The notes under the pieces: model-generated | What the model was told of the DNA's origin: nothing | Databases searched by the model: none | What the model saw: only the letters and a program-made list of their open reading frames with translations | Shown here: positions 1-9,800 of the stretch, one piece after another | Layout: each line of letters begins with the position of its first letter | Numbering within the stretch: position 1 is the stretch's first letter | Assembly: GCF_014201705.1 (NCBI RefSeq) | Contig: NZ_JACHFA010000001.1 | Span: forward strand, 1-64,000 | Direction: 5' to 3' | DNA from: Borreliella spielmanii | Lineage (GTDB): Bacteria > Spirochaetota > Spirochaetia > Borreliales > Borreliaceae | DNA length: 64,000 nucleotides | Made by a program: the position numbers and the translations under genes

Positions 1-16
1 TAGCTAATCAACCATC

Positions 17-49
17 AAATTATATATTAATATATAATTTAATAGTATA
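17..49. other. Telomere-like palindrome with adjacent box motifs
   Basis: Positions 17-40 are a perfect 24-bp all-AT palindrome with its axis between 28 and 29. On the right-hand side only, TATAAT lies at 33-38 and TAGTATA at 43-49, starting 15 nt from the axis. Borrelia hairpin telomeres carry a TATAAT-like box and a TAGTATA box at about this distance from the hairpin tip. The left arm loses symmetry after 12 bp and has no TAGTATA, so this is not an intact replicated telomere. It may be a relict, or it may be an AT-rich accident that also ends transcription of the neighbouring gene. Confidence 0.4.
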
Positions 50-78
50 AAAGCTAAAATCCATCAAACATAATTTAA

Positions 79-146
79 ACTACTACTCAAATATAACTAC
101 TACTCAAATATAACTACTACTCAAATATAACTACTACTCAAATATA
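79..146. repeat. 17-bp tandem repeat, four copies
   Basis: Four identical head-to-tail copies of ACTACTACTCAAATATA occupy 79-95, 96-112, 113-129 and 130-146. The array runs through the 3' end of the minus-strand transporter gene: its stop codon at 121-123 and last few residues are repeat-encoded. Because 17 is not a multiple of three, copy-number change would alter the frame and the site of termination. Confidence 0.95.
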
Positions 147-1557
147 TGTTAGCTATAATAACTAAAATAGAAATAAAGAACTCGATAATAAATAACGGTA
201 ACACAAACTTAAACCAAGTACCATAACTCAACTTAGATATCCCCAATACAGCCATTATAACTCCACTTGTAGGTGTTATTAAATTAATAAGTCCTGATGA
301 AGTTTGCATGGCAATAACAACTGAGGACCTTGGCATTGACAAAAAATCAGCAAGCGGGGCCATTATTGGCATAGTTAGACTCGCATGACCTGATGAAGAT
401 GGAACAATAAATCCTATAAATATTTGAATAATTTCATTCAAAATGATGAAAAAAGGTCTTGGAAGATTATATAAAAAATTAGTAGCAGCATTTAATATAG
501 TAGCTGTAATCAAACCATCATCACATACTATCATAACACCTCTAGCAAGTCCAATAATAAGAGCTGCTGTTATCAGGCTTTCAGAACCTTTAACAAAAGC
601 ATCCCACATTTCAGATTCACCCAATCTACAAATAAAAGCCGATATAATAGCAACTCCAAGATATAGCATTGTCATTTCTTGCATCCACCAGCCAAGCTGG
701 ACAATACTAAATACTAAAAACAATATCATAAACCCAAACAAAAGTAAAACTAATTTACGAGCAAAGGTAAACTCAAGAGCATCTTTTTGGGTATTATCTT
801 CTCTAGAAACTTCATTTTTTTTTACAAAATATTGATAATGTTCATTTTTTTGAGAATACACAAGTGATTTTGAGGGATCCTTTTTAATTTTAGATGCATA
901 AACACAAACATAAATTATAGCAACTAATACTGATACAAAATAAAGAACAATTCTAAAAGAAAATCCATCCTGCAAACTAATAGAAGCTATTGCAGATGCA
1001 ATTCCCGTAGCAAATGGATTTACAGTAGAAGCCATGGTGCCCACTCCAGCTCCCAAAGCAATAATAGCCACACCAACAAGAGTATCATAACCTAAGGCCA
1101 CTATCAAAGGAATCATAACAAAATAAAAAGGAAGGGTCTCTTCACTCATTCCGGTTACAGTTCCACCAATTGAAAAAATAAACATTAACAAAGGAATAAG
1201 CAATTTATCTTTATGCCCCAACTTCTTAATTAAACAATAAATTCCTGCATCTATTGCCCCTGTTTTCATAATAATCCCATAAGCACCCCCAACAATTAAA
1301 ACAAAAATAATAACTTCAGCTGCATTTTCCATACCTTTTGACATTGCAGTTAAAATAGTCATAATGGGATGTAAAAATCCTCTAGGATCTCGATCTATAG
1401 ATTGATAAGTTCCAGCGACAATTATCTCCCTTTTAGGTCCATCGCCTATTTGTCTAAATTCTTTATCAAACTTACCAGCAGGAATCACATATGTTAAGAT
1501 GGTAACAAATACAATTAAAGAGAATATTATTGTAAAACTACTTGGCATTTTGATCAT
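121..1557 (-). CDS. YfcC/ArcD-type membrane transporter
   Basis: A 478-residue integral membrane protein with about a dozen hydrophobic segments, of the YfcC/C4-dicarboxylate-carrier-like superfamily. In Borrelia it is usually described as a putative arginine-ornithine antiporter. The start is the ATG at 1555-1557, which has a textbook AGGAGG (1564-1569) six bases upstream; an open frame extends eight codons further without that support. It follows arcA and arcB with a 49-bp gap, which fits exchange of arginine for ornithine across the inner membrane. Substrate is inferred from context; the family also includes peptide and dicarboxylate carriers. The C-terminus, ending SSSYI, is encoded by the 17-bp tandem repeat. 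Confidence 0.85.
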   Translation of the reverse strand: MIKMPSSFTIIFSLIVFVTILTYVIPAGKFDKEFRQIGDGPKREIIVAGTYQSIDRDPRGFLHPIMTILTAMSKGMENAAEVIIFVLIVGGAYGIIMKTGAIDAGIYCLIKKLGHKDKLLIPLLMFIFSIGGTVTGMSEETLPFYFVMIPLIVALGYDTLVGVAIIALGAGVGTMASTVNPFATGIASAIASISLQDGFSFRIVLYFVSVLVAIIYVCVYASKIKKDPSKSLVYSQKNEHYQYFVKKNEVSREDNTQKDALEFTFARKLVLLLFGFMILFLVFSIVQLGWWMQEMTMLYLGVAIISAFICRLGESEMWDAFVKGSESLITAALIIGLARGVMIVCDDGLITATILNAATNFLYNLPRPFFIILNEIIQIFIGFIVPSSSGHASLTMPIMAPLADFLSMPRSSVVIAMQTSSGLINLITPTSGVIMAVLGISKLSYGTWFKFVLPLFIIEFFISILVIIANIYLSSSYI

Positions 1558-1606
1558 AACGTTCCTCCTAAATAATTCCAAATTTCATATAATAAATAAA
1601 ATACTT

Positions 1607-2590
1607 TTATCCCAAAGTCGATATCATAACAGCTTTAATGGTATGCACTCTATTTTCAGCAACATCAAAAACAACTGAATTACTACTTTCAAAAATTTCC
1701 TCTGTAACTTCAATTCCATCAAATCCATATTTATCAAAAATATCCCTACCAACCACGGTGTTTAAGTCATGAAAAGCAGGCAGACAATGCATAAATATTG
1801 CATCATCTTTTGCCATACACATCAACTCTTTATTAACCTGATAAAACCTTAAAAGATTTATTCTATCTTCCCAATTACTCTCGCCCATAGACACCCAAAC
1901 ATCAGTATACACAACATCAGCGCATTTAACGGCTTCTTCTTTAGAATCTGTAATTGTAATTTTACTTCCGCTTTTTAAAGCTAAAGACTTGGCCTTAAGA
2001 ACTAAATTGGGGTCTGGAAAAAGCTCTTTGGGAGCAAAAATTCTAAAATCTAGCCCCATAATAGCACAGCCTTTCAACAAAGAATTAGCAACATTTCCCC
2101 TACCATCCCCACAAAATACTATTTTAATCCCCTTTAAACTTCCCTTATGCTCTTTTATTGTCATTAAATCGGCTAGTATTTGGGTTGGATGAGAAATATC
2201 TGTCAATCCATTGTAAACAGGAACATTAGAATAATTTGCCAAACATTCAACAGTCTGTTGAGAAAACCCCCTAAACCCAATGGCATCATACATGCGCCCT
2301 AAAACTCTAGCGGTATCTTTCATGGACTCTTTTAAGCCTATTTGATTACCTTTAGATCCTAAATATGTAATATTTGCCCCTTGATCATACGCTGCAATCT
2401 CAAAAGCACACCGCGTTCTTGTTGAATCTTTCTCAAAAATTATAACTATATTCTTACCTTTAAGCTTCTGCACTTCAATTCCTGCATATTTTGACTTTTT
2501 TAAATCGATCGATAAATCAAGTAGATATTTAATATCTTTGCTTGTAAAATCTAAAAGATTTAAAAAGCTCCTATTTCGTAAATTATACAT
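1607..2590 (-). CDS. arcB: Ornithine carbamoyltransferase, catabolic
   Basis: Interconverts citrulline plus phosphate with ornithine plus carbamoyl phosphate in the cytosolic arginine deiminase pathway. The 327-residue protein shows the carbamoyl-phosphate loop STRTR near residue 57, the HPTQ motif, and the ornithine-site motif HCLPAFHD near the C-terminus. The start at 2588-2590 is chosen because AGGGG lies five bases upstream and the protein then has the usual family length; a longer frame begins 13 codons earlier. It sits between arcA and the transporter with short gaps, so it is probably co-transcribed from the arcA promoter. No carbamate kinase gene is seen beside it. Confidence 0.96.
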   Translation of the reverse strand: MYNLRNRSFLNLLDFTSKDIKYLLDLSIDLKKSKYAGIEVQKLKGKNIVIIFEKDSTRTRCAFEIAAYDQGANITYLGSKGNQIGLKESMKDTARVLGRMYDAIGFRGFSQQTVECLANYSNVPVYNGLTDISHPTQILADLMTIKEHKGSLKGIKIVFCGDGRGNVANSLLKGCAIMGLDFRIFAPKELFPDPNLVLKAKSLALKSGSKITITDSKEEAVKCADVVYTDVWVSMGESNWEDRINLLRFYQVNKELMCMAKDDAIFMHCLPAFHDLNTVVGRDIFDKYGFDGIEVTEEIFESSNSVVFDVAENRVHTIKAVMISTLG

Positions 2591-2662
2591 AATAACCCCT
2601 AACCTTACAATTGGTTTTAAAAAACCCATTTGGTTTATTTAACTCAAATTATTAAATATCCT

Positions 2663-3892
2663 TTAAATATCCTCTCTTACTAAAGGCATAGACATACATC
2701 TTGGACCTCCACGACCTCTTGAAAGCTCGCTAGATGGAATTCTATGAACCTTAATACCATTTTCTTCAAATAATTTATTAGTCACATGATTTCTAGAATA
2801 AGCAATTATTTCTCCTGGAGCTATAGCTAAAATATTAGCACCATCATTCCATTGCTCTCTAGCGCCATGTATTAAGTCTCCACCCGCACACTTTATTATG
2901 TTAATCTTCCTACCAAGATAAAAACTCAAAACATCTTTAAGTCTGGCTTTTTCTTTTTTAATATGAATTTTACTAGAACTTGAATTATATGTTAAAACAT
3001 AAATTGAAAAATACATATCGTCACTTGTAAAACTTGTAAAAACGCTATAATCAATTTGAGTAAAAACTGTATCTAAATGCATATAAGATCTATTTTTTGG
3101 AATTTGAAAAGCTAAAATTGTGTCAAATGAAGTCTTATTTTTAAAAAGACTAATAGCTAATTTTTCTACAGACTTAGCCTCTGTTCTTTCGGAAATTCCA
3201 ATAACCAAAAGGTCTTTGTTTAAAACAAGCTCATCTCCACCTTCCAAAGAAGTCTCTTCCCATCTATTTAACCAAATTGGAACATTTTCTTTGTAAATAG
3301 GGTGATATTTAAAAATATACTCTGCAAATATTGTCTCTCTATGTCTAACTTTAGTAAACATTTTATTTATTGTAATTCCGTTGCCAATACTAGCAAAAGG
3401 ATCCCTGGTAAATAAAACGTTGGGCATAGGATCAATAATAAAAAGCCCTGAACCATTAACCAAATCGTCAAGAGAAGACACATAATTTTCAAGCTCCTCT
3501 CTTGCAACACCTGAAATCATTTTAGAGACCATATTATCAATAGTTAAACTAGAAAAATAATCTTTTAAAATATTAATTGTAGCATCTGTTTTTATTTCTG
3601 ACTCAAGAATAAATTGAGATATAAATTTATTCTTAATTGCTACAGAAGAAGCAAGAACCTCAGTAACAAGATCCTCAACATATTCAATTTCAACTGAATT
3701 ATTTTTTAAAATATTTGCAAAAAATTCATGCTCTTGTCTTGCAACTTCAAGATAAGGAATATCATCAAATAAAAAATTTTTCATAATAAAAGGTGTCAAA
3801 TTTTCCAATTCTTCTCCTGGCCTATGAAGCAAAACTTTTTTCAAACGACCTATTTCCGAAAATATATTTATAGGATTTAAATATTCTTCCAT
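2663..3892 (-). CDS. arcA: Arginine deiminase
   Basis: Hydrolyses arginine to citrulline and ammonia, the first step of the arginine deiminase pathway. The 409-residue protein has the family landmarks in order: [10 protein letters not shown] in the N-terminal half, EGGDELVL, the HLDTVFT histidine motif, and the catalytic cysteine at about residue 399 in GGPRCMSMP. The ATG at 3890-3892 is preceded by AGGGGAA; nine further upstream codons are open but lack a ribosome site. First gene of a three-gene operon with arcB and the YfcC-type transporter. Likely roles are energy-linked arginine use and ammonia production against acid. Confidence 0.97.
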   Translation of the reverse strand: MEEYLNPINIFSEIGRLKKVLLHRPGEELENLTPFIMKNFLFDDIPYLEVARQEHEFFANILKNNSVEIEYVEDLVTEVLASSVAIKNKFISQFILESEIKTDATINILKDYFSSLTIDNMVSKMISGVAREELENYVSSLDDLVNGSGLFIIDPMPNVLFTRDPFASIGNGITINKMFTKVRHRETIFAEYIFKYHPIYKENVPIWLNRWEETSLEGGDELVLNKDLLVIGISERTEAKSVEKLAISLFKNKTSFDTILAFQIPKNRSYMHLDTVFTQIDYSVFTSFTSDDMYFSIYVLTYNSSSSKIHIKKEKARLKDVLSFYLGRKINIIKCAGGDLIHGAREQWNDGANILAIAPGEIIAYSRNHVTNKLFEENGIKVHRIPSSELSRGRGGPRCMSMPLVREDI

Positions 3893-3929
3893 CGGCTTCC
3901 CCTTTATAAAAATTGCCATATATTAAAAT

Positions 3930-3956
3930 ATTATAGTTTATCTTAAAAAAGATCAA
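3930..3956 (-). promoter_or_regulatory. Candidate arc operon promoter
   Basis: On the minus strand TTGATC (3951-3956) is followed after 15 bp by a perfect TATAAT (3930-3935), about 40 bp upstream of the arcA start. The spacer is short, so this is a plausible sigma-70 promoter rather than a certain one. The rest of the 187-bp divergent gap (3893-4079) is AT-rich with no other clear feature. Confidence 0.45.
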
Positions 3957-4064
3957 TTATTTATTAAAATTTTTAAAAAATATTATAAAAAAGTAGAAAA
4001 CTTACTAAAAACAAAAAATGATCTCTAAAATAGAATCTTAAATCAAAAATATTGACAATAATTA

Positions 4065-4073
4065 TGCTAAAAT
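4065..4073 (+). promoter_or_regulatory. Candidate extended -10, possible leaderless start
   Basis: TGC followed by TAAAAT (4068-4073) forms an extended -10 element. Transcription would begin about seven bases later, at the A of the ATG at 4080, and no ribosome site precedes that ATG. A TTGACA at 4052-4057 is too close to act as its -35. Confidence 0.3.
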
Positions 4074-4079
4074 ACTACC

Positions 4080-5705
4080 ATGAAGGAAGCTAATGGATTA
4101 TTAATATTAACTGCACAAGTCTTGCTATTCTCTTGTTCCTTAATTTCAGATAACAAGCCAAAAAATCTAAACACATCAGAAGTCATATTAACACAAATAA
4201 CACCAATAGAAAGATCTTTAATAAAGAATCTTTCTAGCACAGAATATCGAATACCAACATCCAGCATCCAAGAAATTTTAAACAATAACGATAATTCTTT
4301 TTTAATCAAACAAACAGCAGCAAAAATCAAAATAAGCCCACAAAAACTAGAAGAAATAAAAAACTATTTAAATGCTTATAAAAATTATTTAAATAATGAA
4401 ACAGAATGGATAAAGTTCTTAGATCAAAGCAGTATTAATGGCAATCTAACAATTAAAATTGATACTGCTTTTGAGAAAAAAACAAATTTTAATCAAAATT
4501 CAGATAATGAAAAATTGACAGCATTAATAGAATTGCAAATGCAACTAGAAAAAGAAATTTTAAACTTAATTGAACAAATATTCCATGATAATAATTTAGG
4601 ATATATACAATTAAGCCACATTAATTCATTCTTCCCTCAAGAAAATATAAACACAATAACAAAAGAAATAATAAATGGAGAAGAATATATTGCACCTCAC
4701 ATAATAGCAAATCAATTATTAAAAATAAAAGACAAAAAATATTTTGAACAATTTATGCATTTTTTAAAAGTTGAAAACAGTACAATAAAAACTATAATTG
4801 AAAAACAAAAAATTGCAGATCTTCACAATGAATTGTACTATTCGAAACAATCACCACCACCTAAAACATCTAAAAGGCGAAAAAGATCGACTGATGACTC
4901 CAATAATAGCAATAGCAATCAATATAATCTAATACCCAAAATAATAGACCCAAGTACGGGCATTGAAATAACTCCTGAAAAATTAAGATCTCTTTTATCA
5001 AATGGCGACATAATATTAATAAAACCTAAAATAGATTGGACAGAGTTTTTTTATTTTTGGCAACATGTAGGAATATTTGATGAAGAAAAATACGAAGCCA
5101 CTAAAAAAATTGCGTTTAATGGGAATGATAGTTTTGATATAAAATCAATAATCACAAGCAATCAAATCAAATTCGATACAGCATCTACTCAAGGCTCAGG
5201 ATACGAAAAACTTTCAACATATGTACAATCAAGAATATTAAAAATATTCTCACCAATAACAGACACAAGAACAATTCAAAAAGCTATTAATTTTGGAAGA
5301 AGCAGATATATTGACAATAACTTTGGATATATGATACCACTAATATCCTCTAATTTATGGACAGATTCATTTAATCTTGAAGAAATTCATAACAAAACCT
5401 ATTGTTCTTTAGTAGTTGATAGAATATATAAAATAGCAGGACTTAATGTATCAAGAAATTACGAAATTTCGGGAATAATTACTCCTGGAGAAATAAATGC
5501 AGCCGCATACAATTTTTACATGTCTTATACGATTGCAGGAATACTCCCCAGCGCGCTTCCAAAAAGACTTATTAAACCAAGTTTAAAAGAAAAATTCATT
5601 GGCTATAATAAAGAAATAGTAGATTCAATGGAATTGAAAAAATCGGAAGAAAAAATTTTTGGAAGAGCTTGCAATATAACAAACCTCTGGTGCTCAGGAA
5701 GTTAA
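4080..5705 (+). CDS. Lipoprotein with permuted NlpC/P60-like C-terminal domain
   Basis: A 541-residue putative lipoprotein: the hydrophobic start ends in LLFSC, placing the lipidated cysteine at residue 19. Residues 20-255 are mostly helical without a recognised family; 256-282 is a basic and Ser/Asn-rich linker. From about 300 on it resembles the circularly permuted NlpC/P60 (YiiX/YaeF, DUF830-like) fold: NGDIIL at 308-313, WQHVGIF with His329, then TYCSLVVDRIY with Cys442, and TPGEI at 468-472. The order His before Cys is typical of that group, whose members are thiol hydrolases or acyl-transfer enzymes on lipids or peptidoglycan. Substrate unknown. The only in-frame start is the ATG at 4080, which lacks an SD. 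First of three tightly linked plus-strand genes. Confidence 0.8.
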   Translation: MKEANGLLILTAQVLLFSCSLISDNKPKNLNTSEVILTQITPIERSLIKNLSSTEYRIPTSSIQEILNNNDNSFLIKQTAAKIKISPQKLEEIKNYLNAYKNYLNNETEWIKFLDQSSINGNLTIKIDTAFEKKTNFNQNSDNEKLTALIELQMQLEKEILNLIEQIFHDNNLGYIQLSHINSFFPQENINTITKEIINGEEYIAPHIIANQLLKIKDKKYFEQFMHFLKVENSTIKTIIEKQKIADLHNELYYSKQSPPPKTSKRRKRSTDDSNNSNSNQYNLIPKIIDPSTGIEITPEKLRSLLSNGDIILIKPKIDWTEFFYFWQHVGIFDEEKYEATKKIAFNGNDSFDIKSIITSNQIKFDTASTQGSGYEKLSTYVQSRILKIFSPITDTRTIQKAINFGRSRYIDNNFGYMIPLISSNLWTDSFNLEEIHNKTYCSLVVDRIYKIAGLNVSRNYEISGIITPGEINAAAYNFYMSYTIAGILPSALPKRLIKPSLKEKFIGYNKEIVDSMELKKSEEKIFGRACNITNLWCSGS

Positions 5706-5716
5706 TACTGCTCTAT

Positions 5717-6319
5717 ATGGAAAAATATTATGCATGCATTTTGATTAATAGTAATGAAAAAATTATTTTCAAATCTTGGGAAGAATGCAAAACTACTATT
5801 AAAGGTAAAAATAATAAAATAAAAAGTTTTAAAACAATAGAACAAGCTCAAAATTGGCTATCCAATAATGGGGATACAATAATTTATCATCATCCTATTG
5901 GAATATATTTTGATTCTGGAACAGGAAGAGGAAAGGGTGTAGAAATTAAAGTTGTAAACGAAAAAGGAATTTCCATATTAGATAAAATACTGGACAAATC
6001 CCTAATTAATGAATATGGCAATCATTATGTCAAAAATTTTCAAGGGATTAGCAATAATTTTGGAGAACTACTTGCCTTATATGCAGCACTCAAAATAGCA
6101 TTAAAAGAAAATATAGCAAACATATTTGGCGACAGTAAATTAATAATTGACTATTGGTCAAAAGGAATCTATAATAGCAAAAAACTAAAACAAATTACTA
6201 TTGATTTAATCAAAAAAACAGTTGAACTAAGGAAAAAATTTGAAAAAGAAGGTGGAAAAATCTCTTTTATTCCGGGAAATGAAAATATTGCAGATCTTGG
6301 TTTTCACAAAACTAAGTAA
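5717..6319 (+). CDS. RNase HI with N-terminal viroplasmin domain
   Basis: A 200-residue protein of two domains. Residues 3-50 match the caulimovirus viroplasmin/RNase H hybrid-binding domain (KYYACILI, SWEEC, KSFKTIEQA). Residues 62-197 are an RNase H1 fold with all four acidic residues: Asp66 in YFDSGTG, Glu117 in NFGELLA, Asp139 in FGDSK and Asp193 in NIADLG. It should cut RNA in RNA-DNA hybrids, for example R-loops and primers. The usual histidine near the last aspartate is not evident (FIPGNENIAD). The start at 5717 is chosen because the domain begins there; it lies 11 bp after the preceding stop, with AGGAAG inside the upstream gene, suggesting coupled translation. Confidence 0.9.
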   Translation: MEKYYACILINSNEKIIFKSWEECKTTIKGKNNKIKSFKTIEQAQNWLSNNGDTIIYHHPIGIYFDSGTGRGKGVEIKVVNEKGISILDKILDKSLINEYGNHYVKNFQGISNNFGELLALYAALKIALKENIANIFGDSKLIIDYWSKGIYNSKKLKQITIDLIKKTVELRKKFEKEGGKISFIPGNENIADLGFHKTK

Positions 6320-6836
6320 AAATATTATTAAAAAATACATAAAAACAATATTTTTGATTTCAATGGTTTATTTTGACTGTTGTGCAACGGTCAAAATAAA
6401 CCCTGATTATGAAACTGATTTTAAAATTTTAGAATCTCCTTCTAAATACATTAACATAGATTTAATTAAAGCAAAAAATGAATATATTTATATTCAAATC
6501 ACAAACAATAGTTTAGACATAGTAAAAATAAATTGGCAAAACACCAGTCTTGACAACAATAAAATTGTCTTAAAAAAAGAAGATCTTACAATAAACAATG
6601 AAATAAAGTATAAAAATAAATATAGGGAGTTTTTTATTGGTCCTAAAACGTCATTTAAATTTAAAGCATATCCAAAAATTTTCTCTAAAACTAAAAATAG
6701 CAATTCCTTAAGCTCAGCTATTAAATATCCGTCTATTTTCAAACTCAACATAACAAAAGTAGGCATTGAAACAAAAAGAACAATAAATATTTTAATAACA
6801 AGAACTATAAAAATTAATGCTAGCAATAATACATAA
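6279..6836 (+). CDS. Small putative lipoprotein, unknown function
   Basis: About 185 residues. A basic stretch (KNIIKKYIKT) is followed by a hydrophobic segment ending in a Cys-Cys pair (VYFDCC), which reads as a lipoprotein signal. The mature part is beta-rich and basic, with repeated short strands such as YIYIQITNNS, and no family I recognise. The frame overlaps the end of the RNase H gene by 41 bp. The start is uncertain: the ATG at 6279 has no well-spaced SD, and TTG codons at 6288 and 6297 are alternatives. It ends 8 bp before the convergent lptD-like gene. Confidence 0.6.
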   Translation: MKILQILVFTKLSKNIIKKYIKTIFLISMVYFDCCATVKINPDYETDFKILESPSKYINIDLIKAKNEYIYIQITNNSLDIVKINWQNTSLDNNKIVLKKEDLTINNEIKYKNKYREFFIGPKTSFKFKAYPKIFSKTKNSNSLSSAIKYPSIFKLNITKVGIETKRTINILITRTIKINASNNT

Positions 6837-6844
6837 AATCGTTA

Positions 6845-9800
6845 TTATTTTTTTGTTTTTCTATTAATGATAAGCTCATAATTTGTATCTTTATTGTTTT
6901 CAAATGATGCTTTTACAGGAGCAAAAAAATTCCAAGAGATGTAAATTGTAAAATTATTTCTCCAAATAGGAGAATAAATCCCATCAGATCCTATCAGCAA
7001 ATCTGGTTCTAAATTATATTCGCCAACAAATTTCCAATCATAAAAATTAAATTTAAAGCCAGATGAAAATTTTTTAATTTTAAAAAGTGAATTTTTTCTG
7101 TCTTGAGAATTAAAGAAATTAAAAGATTTTAACAAATCAGTAAAGATATTAACGGTCTCAAGGCCAATTTGATCCATATATCCTTTAAAATACCTAAAAG
7201 TCTTGGTATTTATTGAAAAAGTAGAAAAGTAAATTTCTAAAAATTCTGTATATTTAAATTTAAAAGTCAATGCTGACCAAAGTTCATTATCCGTAAATTT
7301 CTGCAAATTTATTTTCCAACCAGCATCTATCCCTAGAGTAAAAGAAAGCTTCTTATCAAACAAATTTAAAACGTTAAATTCTTTTTTATAACTAGAATCT
7401 ATAGAATATGGAACAAGTTTAGTTGTAATGCCAACCTTGGAAAAATCCCCTTTTAAAGGATCATAGTTATATTCAAAGTCATCTTTCATCGCAAACAAAA
7501 ACTGGAAATCAAAAACATTAAGCTTAAACGAAAGTTCAGAAACTCTATTTATCAAAGGATCATAAGCAGCTAAAAAACTAAATTTAAAATAATTCAAATA
7601 TCTTGGCTCAATTTTATAATACAAAGCGGGGGACATTTCTAAATTTTTATAAGGTGAAGATGGTTTTTGGGGCTCTAAAGGGTTCAATAAAGACTGAACG
7701 CCAGAAATTCCAGAGTTTTTAATAGCATCTTCTTTAAACTTTTTATAATATTTAATTCCAATCCCAGCTTCTTGTAATAAATAAGGAAAATCTAAAGAAA
7801 GTTTAAGTTCAGAAGAAGCTTTAATGTCTTCAAAACTATTTTTTAATTCACCTGAAAGCTCAGCATTAAAATAATTAAAATCATAAATCAAAGAAGCTGT
7901 TAAACTTTGATAAAAAGTTTCCGGATCAGAGAAAAAAATACTACTATTCTTATTAACTAAAGATTTTACATCAGTATCATATTTTTTATTAAATGAATAT
8001 AAAGTAGCCTTATTCTCAAGCTTTAAAATGCTTCTAGATAATACAGGATACCTAATAAAAGGGAGCAAGTTTACATTTATTTGATTAATAACAGAATGCT
8101 CACTTTTTTTATCTTTATCTTCAACTTTAAAATCTTTAGTCAAAGGATTATATTCAATAGTATTAAGATATAATAAATTTTCAAAAGTAATTAAACGATT
8201 GTAAAAATCTGCATGAATTTTTATATCCGTTTTATTTTTTATATCAAATAAATAATTTTTTATTTCATAATTAAAGTCTTTTGGGCTTGTGATACCATAA
8301 TTATTAAAAAAAACATTATTTCTTAAATAGGGGTTAATGCCAAACCTAATGAAAAAAGAATCAAATTGATCAATACTTTTTAAAGTAATCGGTTCTGGAG
8401 AAATATATAAATCTTTATTTAAATCTTTTATTTTTTCGGGCTTTTCTCCCTTAACACTCTTTTTATATTTACCTTTATCTTCTAAATTTTTAATTTCTGG
8501 ACGCATTATAATTTCTTTAGCATCAGCTGAAGAAAACGTCCATTGATTATTGTAAATATCTTTTTGAAAATTTAAATCAATATATGGAGCATAAATTCTC
8601 TCTAAATAAAACCATTTTCTTGTAGGATCATTAATCTCTTTTGGTTTTTCCAAAGGAGACTTAACATAAAGATTCTCATATCCTGACAATTTAAAACTTA
8701 AGCCTAAATTATTTAATTTATAATCTAAAATTGAATTATCACTAAATGTTCGGCTATAAAAAGAAGACAAATTCCAATCAAAAGTGCTAATACTAGTTGG
8801 CTCTTTAACTGAATCTTTATCTAAATTTAAAAGAGAAAAAAATGAAGCACTCTCTATTCTATCTCTAAAATCAATATTAACATATGGATCGGAATAGTGC
8901 TCTAAAACAGCAGAAAAAAGTGCATCACTTAAAAGAAATTCGGTTTTCAATTTAAGCAAATATCTAAAAGGAACTTCAAACCCAAATATATCTCCTTTAT
9001 TAAGATTAGAAAAACTAAAAAGAGATTGTTTTAAAGTTCTATTATCAAAAGGATAATATCCTCCATCGTAACTATAAACATTCCTAGTAAAACCTAATCC
9101 AAAACTTCCTTCTAAGGTTTTAAAATGCCCTAAAGTACTACTAAAATCAAAATCAATTCCAGAATAAAATCCTAGATTAGCATAAATATCAAAGATCAAC
9201 TTAACATAATCTTTATTAATATTATGTGCTAAATTTTCTGCAAAAAAATAAGTTAAATATCCATTTCTTATATAAGGTTTTTTGCCTGAATTATAAACAG
9301 AATTAAAATCAAAATCCAAAAAAGAAGAATCTTCGCTTGAAGATTTATTTCCAAAAAGATAAATGGTATTAAAAACAGAAAATCCTTTTCGTGGATTTAC
9401 ACCTAAAGACGGATTAAAAAACAAACTATCTCCTGGTCTGAAAAAAAAAGGAATATAGAATACTGGAACTCTTCCCATATAAAATATGGCATTTAAAAAC
9501 CCAAAATCTCCTGAAGGCAATACCCATATTTTAGAAGCCTTGATTGAATAATAAGGCTCTGGAATTTTACTAGTTGTTGCAAAAGCTTGTTCTAAAATAG
9601 TAACATCATTGTCTATTTTTTTTAAAACCTTTCCTCCAAACGACAGAATATGATCTATTTGATTTTTTTGCATTTTTTTCTGGAGAATGCCATCTTTTAA
9701 TAGAAAATTTTGAGAATCAAAATCGACAAAAAATTCATTACCATAAAAATAAAGTTTTTCATTAGCATCCATATCAAGAACATATTCGACATTCCCAATA

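Noticed and set aside
79-146. CRISPR array
   Set aside because: The units are contiguous with no spacers and there are no cas genes.
443-835. 130-codon plus-strand ORF opposite the YfcC-type transporter
   Set aside because: Antisense to a well-supported membrane protein; no SD and no recognisable family.
4052-4057. TTGACA as the -35 of the 4080 gene
   Set aside because: Only 10 bp from the best -10 candidate; no acceptable -10 at 16-18 bp.
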